In this document: positions 26,240-37,300 of the stretch, one piece after another
Position numbering within the stretch: position 1 is the first letter of the stretch
Layout of the letters: every line of letters begins with the position of its first letter
From: Bdellovibrionales bacterium
GTDB taxonomy: Bacteria > Bdellovibrionota > Bdellovibrionia > Bdellovibrionales > UBA1609
Direction of reading: 5' to 3'
NCBI GenBank assembly: GCA_016716765.1
Contig: JADJVA010000025.1
Location: forward strand, 898,996 to 962,995
DNA: 64,000 nucleotides
The notes under the pieces: model-generated
What the model was told of the DNA's origin: nothing
The model's input: the letters and a program-made list of their open reading frames with translations, nothing else
The model's database searches: none
Translations under genes and position numbers: made by a program

Positions 26240-26755
26240 GAATGCGGGCTAATATGCGACACTGACCGACCGAGGATCCGATTACTCGGGAGCAGAAGTG
26301 CGGCATCCCTACCAGCTGTTCCTTCATCTGAACGACATCGAGCATTCCCGGACAAAGGCGCGTCACCCGCAGACCAACGGCTGCAAGGAACGCCTCAACC
26401 AGGTCATCCAGAAAGAATTTTATGATGTGGTTCTCAGAAAGACCCGGTACACATCCATCGCACAAATGCAGTCCGATCTGGACACCTATATGGAGTAATG
26501 CAATACCCGTCGAACCAACAGCGGAAAGCGCTGCTTGGGAAGAGCTCCCAAACAAACCTGGGATGACGGATATGACCTGTACAAGAAATATGTCCTTGAA
26601 TCTTCCTCGGTCGATGGCACTGCCATCGCCGAGGCTCGCCCGAATCCCTTGCCCAATTTTGGCGGCCAGAATCAGCTCGAGGACGAATGTTCCAGGAGTC
26701 AAAATTTACCAAATCAGAAACTGGAGGTGGCAATCGAAGAACTGATGCACTAAGT
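26240..26755 (+). pseudogene. Transposase C-terminal fragment (rve/DDE integrase type)
   Basis: The frame contains LTDRGSDYSGAEV, HPYQLFLHLNDIEHSRTKAR, then HPQTNGCKERLNQVIQKEFY, the last two-thirds of an rve integrase core as in IS481/IS3-type transposases, including one Asp and the final Glu. A TAA at 26496-26498 replaces the expected Trp in the ME-W-YN motif; the same frame then continues NTRRTNSGKRCLGRAPKQTW. The N-terminal half is missing. The frame runs on past the usual end for about 50 residues of unlikely sequence. Confidence 0.8.
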
Positions 26756-26779
26756 TGTGAACAATCTCGACCGAGAGAG

Positions 26780-27007
26780 TCATGTACACGCACCTAAATA
26801 CTTCCGCACATCACGAGACGGCTGCTTCATGATCTCTCCGTCCACAACATTTTGAAATATCTCTATAATGAGCGCTCCAGATACGAGGCCAATTCCAACC
26901 AGAAGGATTGGTACTCCCAAGACAAACACCACAGAATTGCTGAGCAGAAATAGAATAGCTTTAAAAGCAAGGCTTGCAGTTTTCATCATTTTTTCAAAGA
27001 ATTTCAT
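26780..27007 (-). CDS. Small membrane protein
   Basis: This 75-residue protein begins at ATG 27007, six bases after GGTGAGG. A Lys-rich start is followed by a hydrophobic stretch long enough for two membrane helices (about 10-50), then a polar tail. No family recognised. A stand-alone gene downstream of the SDR on the same strand. Confidence 0.5.
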   Translation of the reverse strand: MKFFEKMMKTASLAFKAILFLLSNSVVFVLGVPILLVGIGLVSGALIIEIFQNVVDGEIMKQPSRDVRKYLGACT

Positions 27008-27079
27008 ATATGTCCTCACCTTCTAAGGCTAAGCTACCAACTCGAATTTGAAATTAAATATAGATTAATAGTATTTAAT

Positions 27080-28009
27080 CTATATGTTATTCATATTACT
27101 ATCTATTTTCGGGATGCATCGCTGAGAAGAAATATTCCCCCATTTTTCAGATTTTGGTAAGGCTCTAAACATTACCCAGTGATAGATGGCACGCGGCAGA
27201 AACCGTCTGAATAGAAATAAGAACCACGCATCTGCTGTTACTGGAACCCTAAGAGAAGGGTTTTTTTGTTTAATTACTCTTGCGATTTTTCTGGCGACAC
27301 TTTCCGGTGTAGCCAGAGTTCGCCTCATAGTCCACGAAATCAATTTCTCCATGTTCCCATAGTGATGGTAATAGGGATCTTTTTGACCAGCATTAATAGC
27401 AGCACGACTCCATTTTGTAGTCTGAGTATTAAGAAAGGAGTCAGATCTCATAAAGCCCGGAATAATCAATGTGACATGAATACCCCATGGTTTAACCTCA
27501 TACCACAGGGACTCAGTTCCACCTTCAAGAGCAAATTTTGATCCGCAATAACAGGCCATTGTGGGCATGCCGATTAAACCTGCAGCCGAAGAGATGTTAA
27601 TAATTCTACCGTTTCTCCGCTTACGCATCCCAGGTAAAGCAAGGGCGGCGAGCCTCATTGGTCCAATATAATTAATGTCAAGTAACCCAATTCTATCCTC
27701 GGCACTTGCGTCTTCCACAACAGAGCGCATTGCAATTCCCGCATTATTAATCAGAATGTCGAGTCCGCCCAAGCTAGCCTCGCATTCGGCAATCACGGCA
27801 ACTCTCTCCTCTTTGTTAGTTACATCTAGTGGCCGTAAATAAATTTCATCTGATTCAAAAATTCCTGCCGCACTAAAGCGTTTCAACGACTTTGCTCTGG
27901 CTGTCAGTACTAACCGATAGTTTCCATCCTCGATGAGCTCCTTTGCTATTGCGAGTCCTAAACCAATGCTTGCTCCAGTCAGAAGAACGAGTGGTTTGTT
28001 CGTTGTCAT
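27080..28009 (-). CDS. Short-chain dehydrogenase/reductase
   Basis: This 309-residue protein is a classical SDR. The NAD(P)-binding motif is LTGASIGLGLAIA at about residues 9-21, NNAG is present (LDILINNAGIAM), and the catalytic Ser-Tyr-Lys set is INISSAAG with YCGSK. The C-terminal extension ends in a hydrophobic stretch (ADAWFLFLFRRFLPRAIYHW), as in SDRs that bind membranes or lipids. ATG 28009 is chosen because GGGAGG precedes it. The gene directly follows the truncated SOD gene and probably shares its transcript. Confidence 0.85.
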   Translation of the reverse strand: MTTNKPLVLLTGASIGLGLAIAKELIEDGNYRLVLTARAKSLKRFSAAGIFESDEIYLRPLDVTNKEERVAVIAECEASLGGLDILINNAGIAMRSVVEDASAEDRIGLLDINYIGPMRLAALALPGMRKRRNGRIINISSAAGLIGMPTMACYCGSKFALEGGTESLWYEVKPWGIHVTLIIPGFMRSDSFLNTQTTKWSRAAINAGQKDPYYHHYGNMEKLISWTMRRTLATPESVARKIARVIKQKNPSLRVPVTADAWFLFLFRRFLPRAIYHWVMFRALPKSEKWGNISSQRCIPKIDSNMNNI

Positions 28010-28029
28010 AAGTCCTCCCTCTTGACTAT

Positions 28030-28479
28030 TCAAGTCATCAATAATTTTCCCGCATTTGAACGTCGAGCATTGCTCGTGTTAATTATTTCAATCTTCTTGC
28101 TTTGCATATTAAGAGCAAGCCATGTCCAGCCAGATCTGAATACCTTTAGTGCAGATTCAACAAAGTTCTCTTTTAAGCCCGATTCCGACCCAAATTGCAC
28201 TTTGATTGATTTCGCTAAAAGGGAATTTGAATTCAAGATTGAGGGGCTAGGTGTGAGGCCCATCCAATAGAAAGTATGATTCCAACTTTGGACTGCATTG
28301 TTATACAGGGCGCCATCAGAATCACGTATATTTTCGAGAATGGCGTTTGGCGGCAGACCCTCCATTAGCTTATTAAGCTTTCCAATATAGGCGCTGTGGT
28401 GTTTTCCATAGTGATATTGAATTGTTTCTTCAGGTAAGAACGAAGCCTTTGTGAAGTTAAATTCGGGCAGTTTGAACAT
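28030..28479 (-). pseudogene. sodB: C-terminally truncated Fe/Mn superoxide dismutase
   Basis: The first ~130 residues are a typical SodB: LPEETIQYHYGKHHSAYIGK with the first metal-ligand His, then NNAVQSWNHTFYW with the second, and SGWTWLALN. The frame ends 149 residues in, after TSNARRSNAG. The usual C-terminal ~45 residues, with DVWEHAYY (Asp and His ligands), are missing. Only two of four metal ligands remain, so dismutase activity is not expected. The downstream SDR begins 21 bases later, suggesting that a deletion removed the end of the gene. No tail is visible in another frame. Confidence 0.8.
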
Positions 28480-28561
28480 ATTTTACTCCTTAGTTATGTA
28501 TATTATCGTTGATTTTAGTTGTTTAATAAAATAGATCATTAGTATAGGACCGTTACGAAAA

Positions 28562-29512
28562 ATGAATATATATAACTATAACCATCTTTTTTACTTTTAC
28601 GTTACTGCAAAGCTTGAGGGCGTGACAGCAGCAGCCAAGCATCTCAATACCAGTCAATCATCGCTGAGCACTCAAATAAACAGGCTTGAAGAAGCTCTAG
28701 ACAGGGAGCTTTTTCGAAAAGTGGGGCGACGCATGGAATTGACTGACTCTGGCAAAGAAGTATTCAACTACTGTCGACGCGCATTTGATATATTTGACGA
28801 AATGTTTGACCAGCTTGATAAGCAAAAATCGTCAATGGGGATTCGAATATCCATAGGCGTGTCTGTTGATATCGAAAGGCCTTTTGTTACAGAGGTAATT
28901 GCTAAAGTCTCAAAACAGTATGGAAAGACTGAACGCCCATTGTTAAATTTGATTTCGCTTCATTCTTCACAGCTTATGCAGCTATTAAAGGTTGGCGAGA
29001 TAGATCTGTTACTGACAACAAGCTTTGGTGTTGATCAAGAGCTAAAGACCCTCGAAGAATTTAATTTGCCCGTAGGAGCATTTGCATCGAATGACCTTTT
29101 AAAGAACCTAAAAAAATTTTCATTTGAGTCTCTCATCCGTGATGAAAAAATACCCTCGGTGCTTCCATCTAAATTTACAAGTTTGCGATCTGAAATAGAC
29201 GGGTTTTTGATACGAAAGAAACTAAGCCCCGTATGTGTATTTGAAAGCAACGTTATATCTTCAGTGATCAGGTCCGCCAGTGACGGCATGGGTCTCACCA
29301 TTTTGCCATACGTCTACGTCGCAAGGGAGCTGCGATCCGAAAAATTGATTTTATTAACTCAAAAACCTCTTTGGAAGCATAAAATGGCTCTGTTCTCTTC
29401 GAGAGCGGGTCTTGACGAAAGACGAAGAGAATATGCTGAAAAATTAATTCAACATTTAACCGGGGCCTCAGAACAATCGCCTCTTTTAAGCAAGGCAGCT
29501 AGACATGACTGA
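28562..29512 (+). CDS. LysR-family regulator (NhaR-like)
   Basis: This 316-residue protein starts with NYNHLFYFYVTAKLEGVTAAA and QSSLSTQINRLEEAL, a winged HTH of the LysR type in the style of NhaR. The effector-binding domain follows from about residue 90. It overlaps the downstream antiporter gene by eight bases, which strongly suggests that it senses ions or pH and controls that transporter. It is divergent from the truncated SOD gene, which it might also regulate. Confidence 0.88.
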   Translation: MNIYNYNHLFYFYVTAKLEGVTAAAKHLNTSQSSLSTQINRLEEALDRELFRKVGRRMELTDSGKEVFNYCRRAFDIFDEMFDQLDKQKSSMGIRISIGVSVDIERPFVTEVIAKVSKQYGKTERPLLNLISLHSSQLMQLLKVGEIDLLLTTSFGVDQELKTLEEFNLPVGAFASNDLLKNLKKFSFESLIRDEKIPSVLPSKFTSLRSEIDGFLIRKKLSPVCVFESNVISSVIRSASDGMGLTILPYVYVARELRSEKLILLTQKPLWKHKMALFSSRAGLDERRREYAEKLIQHLTGASEQSPLLSKAARHD

Positions 29513-30773
29513 ATCCATCAAGAATCTAGCTTCGATGATCTCAATCTCTAGTTTAGATGACATTTGGAACTGGTTACAAATTCACAGTCAAGGAGAGCTT
29601 GGTTATGTCTTTTTGATCGTTTTGCTGTTCGTTGTTCCGCGACTACTTCTGCGGTTTGGAATCCCCATGGCTTTAACTGCTTTCGCAATTGGTGTTGGCG
29701 TATCCTATGGGTTTAGATTTTATGATGAAGACAGCGTGATTCCACTTTTCTCCACGCTAGGGATTATTTCTCTTTTTCTGTTTGCAGGTGTAGAGGTCAA
29801 TCTCGATTCGATTAAAAAAGCTTTGCGCCCAATTTCAATTCATGTCGGCGTTCGCATTTTGGTTGTTACAGTTATCGCCCTAGTTGTGTCCTCTATTTAC
29901 GATTTATCTTCAGCTGTATCTCTTATTCTTGCTCTAGCACTAGCAACCCCTTCAACTGGATTTATTTTAGATAGCATTGAAACTTCAAAGGTATCTGAGA
30001 ATCAAAAATATTGGATTAAACTAAAGGCCATATCTGCTGAACTTGTTGCACTTGGTGCCCTTCTCATACTTTCTCAAATGGAGAGCTTGACCAGTCTAGC
30101 TGCTTCGCTAGCAGTGATAGTTCTACTCATCTTAATTTTGCCAGTTATAATTAAAAAAATGGCCTCAACACTTGAGCGACTAGCCCCTGGGTCTGAATTT
30201 GGGTTTATCTTAATGTTAGCAATTATATCTGGTCTCATAACCAAAAAACTAGGAGCGTATTATCTAGTTGGTGCATTTTTAGTGGGTATCGTCACGGGGC
30301 AATACAAGCGTCATCTTCCGAATGCTAATACCGATCAAATGTTACAAGCTCTTCGATCGTTTTCTACGTTCTTTATCCCATTTTACTTTTTCAATTCGGG
30401 ACTAAAGATTGCTCACGAGGCGTTTTCGATAAATGCGTTGTTAATCGCCTTGGTGTTATTGATTATTTCAGGTCCAATCAAAATTGTTAGTATTATACTT
30501 CATCGAAGAGTTTCAATGAATGAGTCGTGGAAAGACAGCCTTGCAATTGCCGTATCTCTAATGCCCAATCTGGTTTTTGGATTGGTCCTTGCCGATATTT
30601 TAAAAACTCAAATGGATCTACCTATTGAAATATTTGGTGGCTTAATTATTTACACTCTTTTGATTACCCTACTTTCTCCAATGATTGTAAAAATACTCCC
30701 AGAAAACAAACAAATCGAGATCATTATCGATGCTGAGTCAGCAGACTTTTCAAATAGGCCGAGGTTCAGTTAA
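29505..30773 (+). CDS. CPA2-type monovalent cation:proton antiporter
   Basis: This 422-residue integral membrane protein has about 12 hydrophobic segments from residue 33 on. It has the CPA2 pattern: LFSTLGIISLFLFAGVEVNL, the unwound region ALATPSTGFI, and the core segment containing KAISAELVALGALL. No regulatory TrkA-N domain is attached. It should exchange Na+ or K+ for protons across the inner membrane. Its start lies inside the end of the LysR gene, so the two are translationally coupled. Confidence 0.87.
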   Translation: MTESIKNLASMISISSLDDIWNWLQIHSQGELGYVFLIVLLFVVPRLLLRFGIPMALTAFAIGVGVSYGFRFYDEDSVIPLFSTLGIISLFLFAGVEVNLDSIKKALRPISIHVGVRILVVTVIALVVSSIYDLSSAVSLILALALATPSTGFILDSIETSKVSENQKYWIKLKAISAELVALGALLILSQMESLTSLAASLAVIVLLILILPVIIKKMASTLERLAPGSEFGFILMLAIISGLITKKLGAYYLVGAFLVGIVTGQYKRHLPNANTDQMLQALRSFSTFFIPFYFFNSGLKIAHEAFSINALLIALVLLIISGPIKIVSIILHRRVSMNESWKDSLAIAVSLMPNLVFGLVLADILKTQMDLPIEIFGGLIIYTLLITLLSPMIVKILPENKQIEIIIDAESADFSNRPRFS

Positions 30774-30928
30774 GCAGTGTTGCATATCCGGCAATTATTG
30801 AAGTGACAGCCGCAATCTTATTTGGAGTAAATATACTTCGTGCCTTTTTGGTTAAGTGGCTTCACCATAGAAATCTGGCGCTTTACTATGAAACTTTGCA
30901 TAGATTCCTATTTTTAGATTTACTTTCA

Positions 30929-32793
30929 TTAAATAACCACTCTAACGCCCCCAAGACTTTCAATTTTGTGGGGGAAATTTCCTCCAGGTGTTCCAATAAA
31001 CATTTGATTTTTTTGAATACCAAATCTCTTTGATAGGGCGTCAACAAGTTCAGGAGAAAATATCCCCTTCACCAAGACTAAATCAATTCGTAAATTCGGA
31101 TATATCTCATCGATGACTCTCGCCTGATACCAAATAGAGGGCGGAATTTTCTTTTTTTCTGAGTAGACATGTACAATCTTAAGTCTTTTGCTTTGCTCAT
31201 TGAGAAGCACATATTGGGCAGCTCTATTGAGGGTTGATAGGTTGTCGCCCTTTGTATAATAAACCGTTTGTATGGAATTGATGTGATCAACTATTTTTTG
31301 CAGCGATTTGCTAAGAATTTGTTTTGTGCCAGGCAGAAGTCCCACAGAATGTTGAATAGCATTGAGCAAAAATTTCAAAATCGTAGTTCTCATCAAAATG
31401 AGTAAGACCACACCAAAGGTGACTGCATAATATATTAGAAAAATGCGGGCTCCTTCAACATTTAGAAAAAAATTGCCAACTAAACCTAAAAATACGAGTC
31501 CCGCACCGACAATAACCGCTCCCCAATGTGCTCGCGTGGATCGAGGGAGTTTTGCACGCCTTACCTTTAACAGCGCATTCCCGACAGCAAACAGAAACAT
31601 AACAGATAGAAAGGAGAGGGTATAAACTCCAGCCAGAGAATCAATGTTTCCCGACGTCATCGCAAATATTGAACCGCATATGGCAAAAAATCCCAAGATG
31701 ATCCAATGGTTTGTTTTTCTTCGCTCATTTTCATTTAACAATACAAATGGCAAACAACGATCTAAAGCCATGCGCTTAGCAAGTCCAGTAACTCCGACAA
31801 AGCTTGTTAATACAGCACCAGAAAGAACCAAAAATGCATTTATTCCCACCCAATATCCAAACCATGTAGAACCGCTGTCTGCACCAAGTCGTGCCAATAA
31901 ATTTGTTTTGTCACTTATAATGGCTGACATCGGAAGCACGCCCAGTGCTAGAATACAAATCAAGGGATTGATAACTGTCACAGCAAGCCACATGTTTTTT
32001 AGTGTTTTATCGAAAACCCCTGGACGCTGTTCCTCAATGTAATTTGCTGAGCTTTCAAATCCGCTTATGCCGAGCAGGGCAACCAAATATCCTTTTCCCA
32101 AAGCAAAGTACCATGGATCACCAGGCATACTGTGAGTGAGATTATCGAAAGTAGTTGAAAACTGCGTAATAAAACTCCAAAGACCGAACAAAATTAAAAT
32201 TGTAATAGTCGCCATGTGGACCATAAAAATCCCCAAAGCAACCTTTGCAGATTCTCCAACTCCGTAAATGGTTAGAATCGCAAAGAACAACAGAAGCAAA
32301 ATCGTGCAAGCCCCTACAGGTAGACCGGGAATTATTGACTTGAGATAGTGAATAGCTTCATTGGCACTAATCACAGCGGTTGCTATATATGACAAAATAG
32401 TCAGGCATGCTCCGGCCGCTGCGACTTTCTTTGAAGTTGTGTTGAGCAACAATGTGTAAGTGCCACCATTCATTGGCAACGCGGATCCCACTTCTGAGTA
32501 GATTTTTCTAAAAAATAAAGCGTGAAACTCACGAGTAACAGAGCAAGTGGGGCATAAATTCCCGAAACACCAATTGCGAGGGCAGATACGTAGAGGCAGC
32601 TTGAAGTTATGTCGTTTCCACAAATAGCTGTAGCTAACCATTCTCCCAAAAAATGTTTCTTTTCGCGATCAAGATGGGCAACATCCGCACTTTGGGACGG
32701 CTTAATATTCTCGAGATTTTCAGTATTGCCCCATCCCGCAAAGTCCTTGTCTAGCAGACTTATATTTCGAGTATCTTGTGCATTACCGCCCAA
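30929..32793 (-). pseudogene. APC-superfamily amino acid permease with one frameshift
   Basis: Two frames form one permease of about 620 residues. The first (from 32793) covers the soluble N-terminus and the first membrane helices (FLGEWLATAICGNDITSSCL). The second continues FRKIYSEVGSALPMNGGTYT and about ten more helices. They meet near 32500-32515, where T5 and A6 homopolymers lie, so one-base indel is likely. The C-terminal ~120 residues are a soluble domain resembling a universal-stress-type fold (LKIVHVYSEKK). It probably carries amino acids or related organic cations; substrate unknown. If the indel is a consensus error the gene is intact. Confidence 0.8.
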
Positions 32794-32861
32794 TTTGTAA
32801 CCTTTCCTTCTTGCATAACCAAGCCGACTCAGACAGACGACAAGATTTAAAGATATACATG

Positions 32862-33239
32862 TTAATTAGCATCGCCCTCAATCTGCCATCTTAGCTCGCG
32901 AATCGGCTTAAGAGATTTGCCAACAGTTTTTCGACTTCGTTCTTGTTTTTCAGTCAGTCGGCGAAGCTGTTTTTCAAGCGAACGAATTACTTTAAGTGCC
33001 GCGTCCCGCGGATCGGATGCCTTTTCTTCGGCACGAAGCTGTCCTCCACCACGAATAGTGATATTACCTACAAACTTAAAAACTTTTACTGAGGCATCGC
33101 GCTTACGGGCGATTGGCCGAAGTAAAAAACTGACCTTATACCTACCATGGCTTTTCGATATTCGACGAACCAGCGTGCCCGCATGTTTTTGCACGAATAA
33201 ATCTAGGGCTTGGGAAGCTGGACTATCAATAAACTTCAT
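32862..33239 (-). CDS. HPF/RaiA-like ribosome-associated protein
   Basis: This 125-residue protein begins at ATG 33239, seven bases after AGGAG. It contains ITIRGGGQLRAEEKASDPRD and a following helix ALKVIRSLEKQLRRL, which resemble the second half of the S30EA domain of hibernation factors (the usual RVxV...AxE...D..AAID...KLERQLRK pattern). The N-terminal part is divergent. It would bind idle ribosomes under stress. It directly follows a small very basic ORF and is probably cotranscribed. Confidence 0.55.
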   Translation of the reverse strand: MKFIDSPASQALDLFVQKHAGTLVRRISKSHGRYKVSFLLRPIARKRDASVKVFKFVGNITIRGGGQLRAEEKASDPRDAALKVIRSLEKQLRRLTEKQERSRKTVGKSLKPIRELRWQIEGDAN

Positions 33240-33243
33240 GTAA

Positions 33244-33390
33244 TTACTCCTTGTTATCTCTCTTTGCTTGTTTGCGTTTTGTGCTTGAACTTGCATGAGC
33301 CTGCTTTCGCACAACCCCAGTTTTACGTAGGCGTTGCTTTTTTAATTTGGGACTTGCTTTTCTCTTTAGTTTTGACTTCTTTTTCTTCAT
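33244..33390 (-). CDS. Small, very basic protein (48 aa)
   Basis: The frame encodes 48 residues, about half Lys or Arg (MKKKKSKLKRKASPKLKKQR at the start). Its stop overlaps the ribosome site of the HPF/RaiA-like gene, with four bases between stop and next start, so the two are likely coupled. Such composition is typical of small ribosomal or nucleic-acid-binding proteins. No strong Shine-Dalgarno sequence is seen, and an overlapping frame starting at 33406 gives a 27-residue alternative, so the call is tentative. Confidence 0.4.
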   Translation of the reverse strand: MKKKKSKLKRKASPKLKKQRLRKTGVVRKQAHASSSTKRKQAKRDNKE

Positions 33391-33494
33391 TTACGCCATC
33401 TTTCATGTCTGTTTTTTGTTAACTCAAACAATTAGATCGAATTTAAATCCTACAAAGTCAATTTTTCTAGACAATTCCTTTGGGTATCGTCGTT

Positions 33495-34316
33495 TTAATG
33501 CAATTCGCCATCCAGAAACGAAGGTCTCGTTATCCCAGCTTTTACTAGGGCTTCATTACCTCTAATCAGTAAATCACTCTGAAAGGCCTTTTCAAATTGA
33601 ACATCAAGAACATAGCTTTTTACTCGAATCTGCATGGCGGGTCTGTTTGCAAAGTTCATTTCTGTTAAAACTAAAGCGACAGGTTTTTTTAGAAAAACGT
33701 ACGGACTAGTGACAGCGGTCTCATATAAAATCTCTTTTGCTTGCTTAATATCTGTCGACAGGTCCACATGGAAGTTAACCTCAATCAGCATATCCATAGC
33801 CCCAAAGTTTCCAGAGGCAACGGCATCCGTAACAAATTTGCTATTGGGGATTGTGACAACAGAATCGTCCAGGGTCACAAGTCGAACTGCACGCAGTCCA
33901 ATTGTCGTTATCTCACCGTAAATGCCATCGAAAGTTACTCGATCACCCACTTGGAATGGACGGTCGAAAATCAGAATAACTCCAGCAACAACTGAGGCCA
34001 CCAGGTCCTTCATAGATAGACCTATGGCAACTGCCAAAGTCCCACTTGTTGCGAGAAGTAAGGATTTCGGCGGATTTATCACTCCATAAAGCAAGTACAC
34101 TCCACCAAGAATATAAATTAAGAAAGAGATAATAGTCACAAATTGAGCTATCACTAGTCTTTGTGATGGAAGTCGCAGCTCTAGCTTTTCCCCTGCAGAG
34201 TTGACGGCTTTAGCTAGAATGCCGAGAATCACAACTCCAAGGATGACCAAAGCTATTTTGGTCACGCTAAAAAGTTCAAAAACTTCACTCAGGCTTTCAA
34301 CATTAGTTTCATTCAT
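33495..34316 (-). CDS. mscS: MscS-family mechanosensitive channel
   Basis: This 273-residue protein has three hydrophobic segments and the MscS core: SGTLAVAIGLSMKDLVASVV (pore helix TM3), AGVILIFDRPFQVGD and the beta domain with TLDDSVVTIPNSKF. It should form a heptameric pressure-gated channel in the inner membrane. It overlaps by eight bases the end of the large membrane NTPase gene, which suggests that the two proteins work together, for example with the NTPase controlling channel gating or assembly. Confidence 0.92.
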   Translation of the reverse strand: MNETNVESLSEVFELFSVTKIALVILGVVILGILAKAVNSAGEKLELRLPSQRLVIAQFVTIISFLIYILGGVYLLYGVINPPKSLLLATSGTLAVAIGLSMKDLVASVVAGVILIFDRPFQVGDRVTFDGIYGEITTIGLRAVRLVTLDDSVVTIPNSKFVTDAVASGNFGAMDMLIEVNFHVDLSTDIKQAKEILYETAVTSPYVFLKKPVALVLTEMNFANRPAMQIRVKSYVLDVQFEKAFQSDLLIRGNEALVKAGITRPSFLDGELH

Positions 34317-37300
34317 ACAAAAAATTCTTTCCTACTAAGTAGTAATCAATAGCATTCTGCGCCCGAGACGAAATGCGAATTCGATCTTCTTTATCTGTCC
34401 ACACCAACTCTTTCTCAGAAGATTCTTTAATAATTTTTCTGATCACCAATTTATTTATGCGAGTTACATCCATTAACTCATCAATTGTAAGACTGTCATG
34501 TTTTGCAATGGCTGCCAGGACTAGAAGTGCGTCCTTACTCATATTACTAACTGCTGCTGAGTTAATGAATTTTGGTACTCCAACATGAATCCCACTATCG
34601 TCCGTTTGTGATACAGCTGACAACCAATACATCAGGGCTGACCTAGGGTTACCTCTTGACTGTCCCCACAACAGTCTAAAAAATTGAGTTTCAACTTTTT
34701 CTCCAAGAATGTCGCCGGTGCCATATGCAGATATTGATTTATCAAATGATCGAGAGTAGCCAGTTACTTTGTGTCTTGCCAAAATCAGATTTTGTATTTC
34801 AGAATCCGTCCACATTCTCATTTCATAGACCTGCCCATAAAAATGCTCATCTCCAAACACGCCCTTCAAATAAGTCCATGCATGAGAATTCGCCGTCAGG
34901 CACCAAAATATCTTAGTCGTCTTTAGACTGATTATTTCCATAAAAAGACGATATGCTTGAAAGCCACCAATTTTGCCAACGAAAAGATTATGGATATCAT
35001 CAACCATAATTACGATTTTCTTATCGAGAGTAGACTCCACCCTAATGAAATCTTCAATGGAGTTTATCTGAACTCCAAGATGCTTAGAAAGCCAGTCGAG
35101 TAATCTTTCACAGCTGTAGATTTTTGGAGAAACCCAAACGAAGAACTTATCGTTTGAGTTGATTTGATCAAATATCATTTTAACGCTGGTACTTTTGCCT
35201 ATTCCTCGGCTGCCAACAAGAACCACGAGATCTTCAGGCGACTGGTCGTTGAGCCAACTGTTTATCGTATTCAAAATATCTTTTGCCACCAAAGGTTCGC
35301 GATCGATATAAAAGTGCTTTTCGGCAGGTAAATAGTAATCAAATACCGACAGATATTTAGAGTCAGGAGTTTGCAGAGTTTTTGAAAAATCAAATTCTTG
35401 CTCGAGCTTTTTTCTTAAAACCTCCGAGAAGAGTCGTTTAAAGAAATTGAATCTAATTAAATACAAAGATGACCACTTAAGAACATCGTGCACTAAAACA
35501 AAAATGAAAAAAATTGCCAAGACGCCAAGGCCTAGACGTCGCTCCGTTATTTTTTTAAAGTGTGACCTTGCTTTTGGAAATCGCACCTGAAAAGCCTGCA
35601 AGATTTCAATTTTCCAGAATCGAACTTCGTTTACTACGACAAAAAGGCTGGCCCAGGTTGAAATCTCATAGACAATTCCAAATACTAAAGCCCGCCTTAA
35701 AGTATCCTCAACAATATAAAGTAGGACAAAACGTGCGAAGAAAAAACGTGACAGTCTCCTTGCTGTGTCTTCAGCCCTTTGACTAAGATCACTATTCAAT
35801 TCTAATATTTCTGAAGAAAATATGAGTTCAATTAAGATTCGAAGCACTAGGCGGACGGCCTTATAAAGGAAGTAGATCTCTAAATAAAAAATAACTAATG
35901 AAAACTCTGCAAGATCGGTCTCTTCTATCAAAACTCTAGCAATATGGATGCTGGCAACCATGCCGAGCGATGGAACGAAGGGATTCAGCCGACTGATCCA
36001 AAGTGCCAATCGGGTTCTTTGTTTATAATCTAATATAGATCGCGCTAGAACTTGTTTGCGCAACTGATCTAGTTTCTCCGCTGTCAATTTTAAGAGTTTA
36101 TGTGCGAGAATGGGGAGTAACATTAGCCCAATTAAAATCATGATCTGTCTTGCTATATCAACCCAACCCTCAAAACCACGATTCCACTTTGCTTTGAATT
36201 CAACTATTTTGTTAACACTACCTCCAAGCAATTTTAGTGGTAATAAACGTACCTCTGTTGCTACTCCAGTGATCGTGTTTTCATTGAGGCTTCCAATGTT
36301 TTCACAAGAGCTGCTTGTTTCGCACAATTTTATCAGCTGTGCCCTTAGGCGCCCCGAATCGCTAACGAGTCGGAAATTAATAGCCCTGAAATCAAATAGG
36401 AGTTTCTGCCTTTGCTCCGATAGCTCCCCTAGTCTCTGCTTAGCCTTTAAATGAAGTTCGATGTAATTCTGAAACTCCTTTTTGTTTCCATGTTTATTCT
36501 TGGGATCCACTAAAGGCTTAGGAAGGGCAAAATCACTGGTAACATCAAGTTTGGTAAATGCAGTGAGTAGGAGCTTTGCCGCCGATCTCCAAATGGTGTC
36601 CACGGTATCGAATTGACTATCGATTTTTTTCCCGGACAGATCAAGGCTCGCATGCCTTGAAAGCTGATCTCTGAGTTCGTCTAGTTTTTTACGTTCTGTC
36701 TTAATGTTCTCAAGAAAACCAATATGCTCAGTTTCTATATCAACAACAAATTTTTCCAATAAGGAACGCGCAGAGAGGAGTTCGTCACCAGAAAAATCAC
36801 TTTCTTTTGATATGCTTTTTTCTCTAGTTATCAAACCAGCTTGTGCCTGACCGAGTGACTCTTTACTTTCAGCTAATTGCTTCTCAATTTGATAAGAGTC
36901 CAAATCTTTTTGTCTTGCGGCCTCAAATGTAGCGATTAAATTGCCCCTCTCAGACCTCTCGGTCTTAAGGAAAAGTAATCTTTTCGTATTTAAGGCAGCT
37001 TGTTTTTCTGCGGCCTGAGATACCAAATTCATACTTTTTTCGTCTTTAGCGCACTCGCTGTAATCCTTGTACTCTTCCTGCTTTAAGATTTCAGCCCTGT
37101 TCGTTAGTTTTGATAATTCAGAGATTCGTTTTTTGACGGACTCTTCATCCTCTAAATTGACTTGAAATAAAACCGTGAGCGGAACATCAACTGGACCTTT
37201 AGACCCAAGAAGTGAGGCCATGCTTATCAAGGCTGAATCGAGATTGCTGTTTTTAGACTGAAGGTTGTTGATAGCCATTGGGCAATCTATATTTGAAGTC

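Noticed and set aside
26535..26753. 72-residue ORF after the TAA in the transposase remnant
   Set aside because: Its first part is the continued transposase frame and the remainder has no recognisable features.
28022..28270. Plus-strand ORF with a hydrophobic start
   Set aside because: It is antisense to the SOD frame, whose protein sequence is clearly recognisable.
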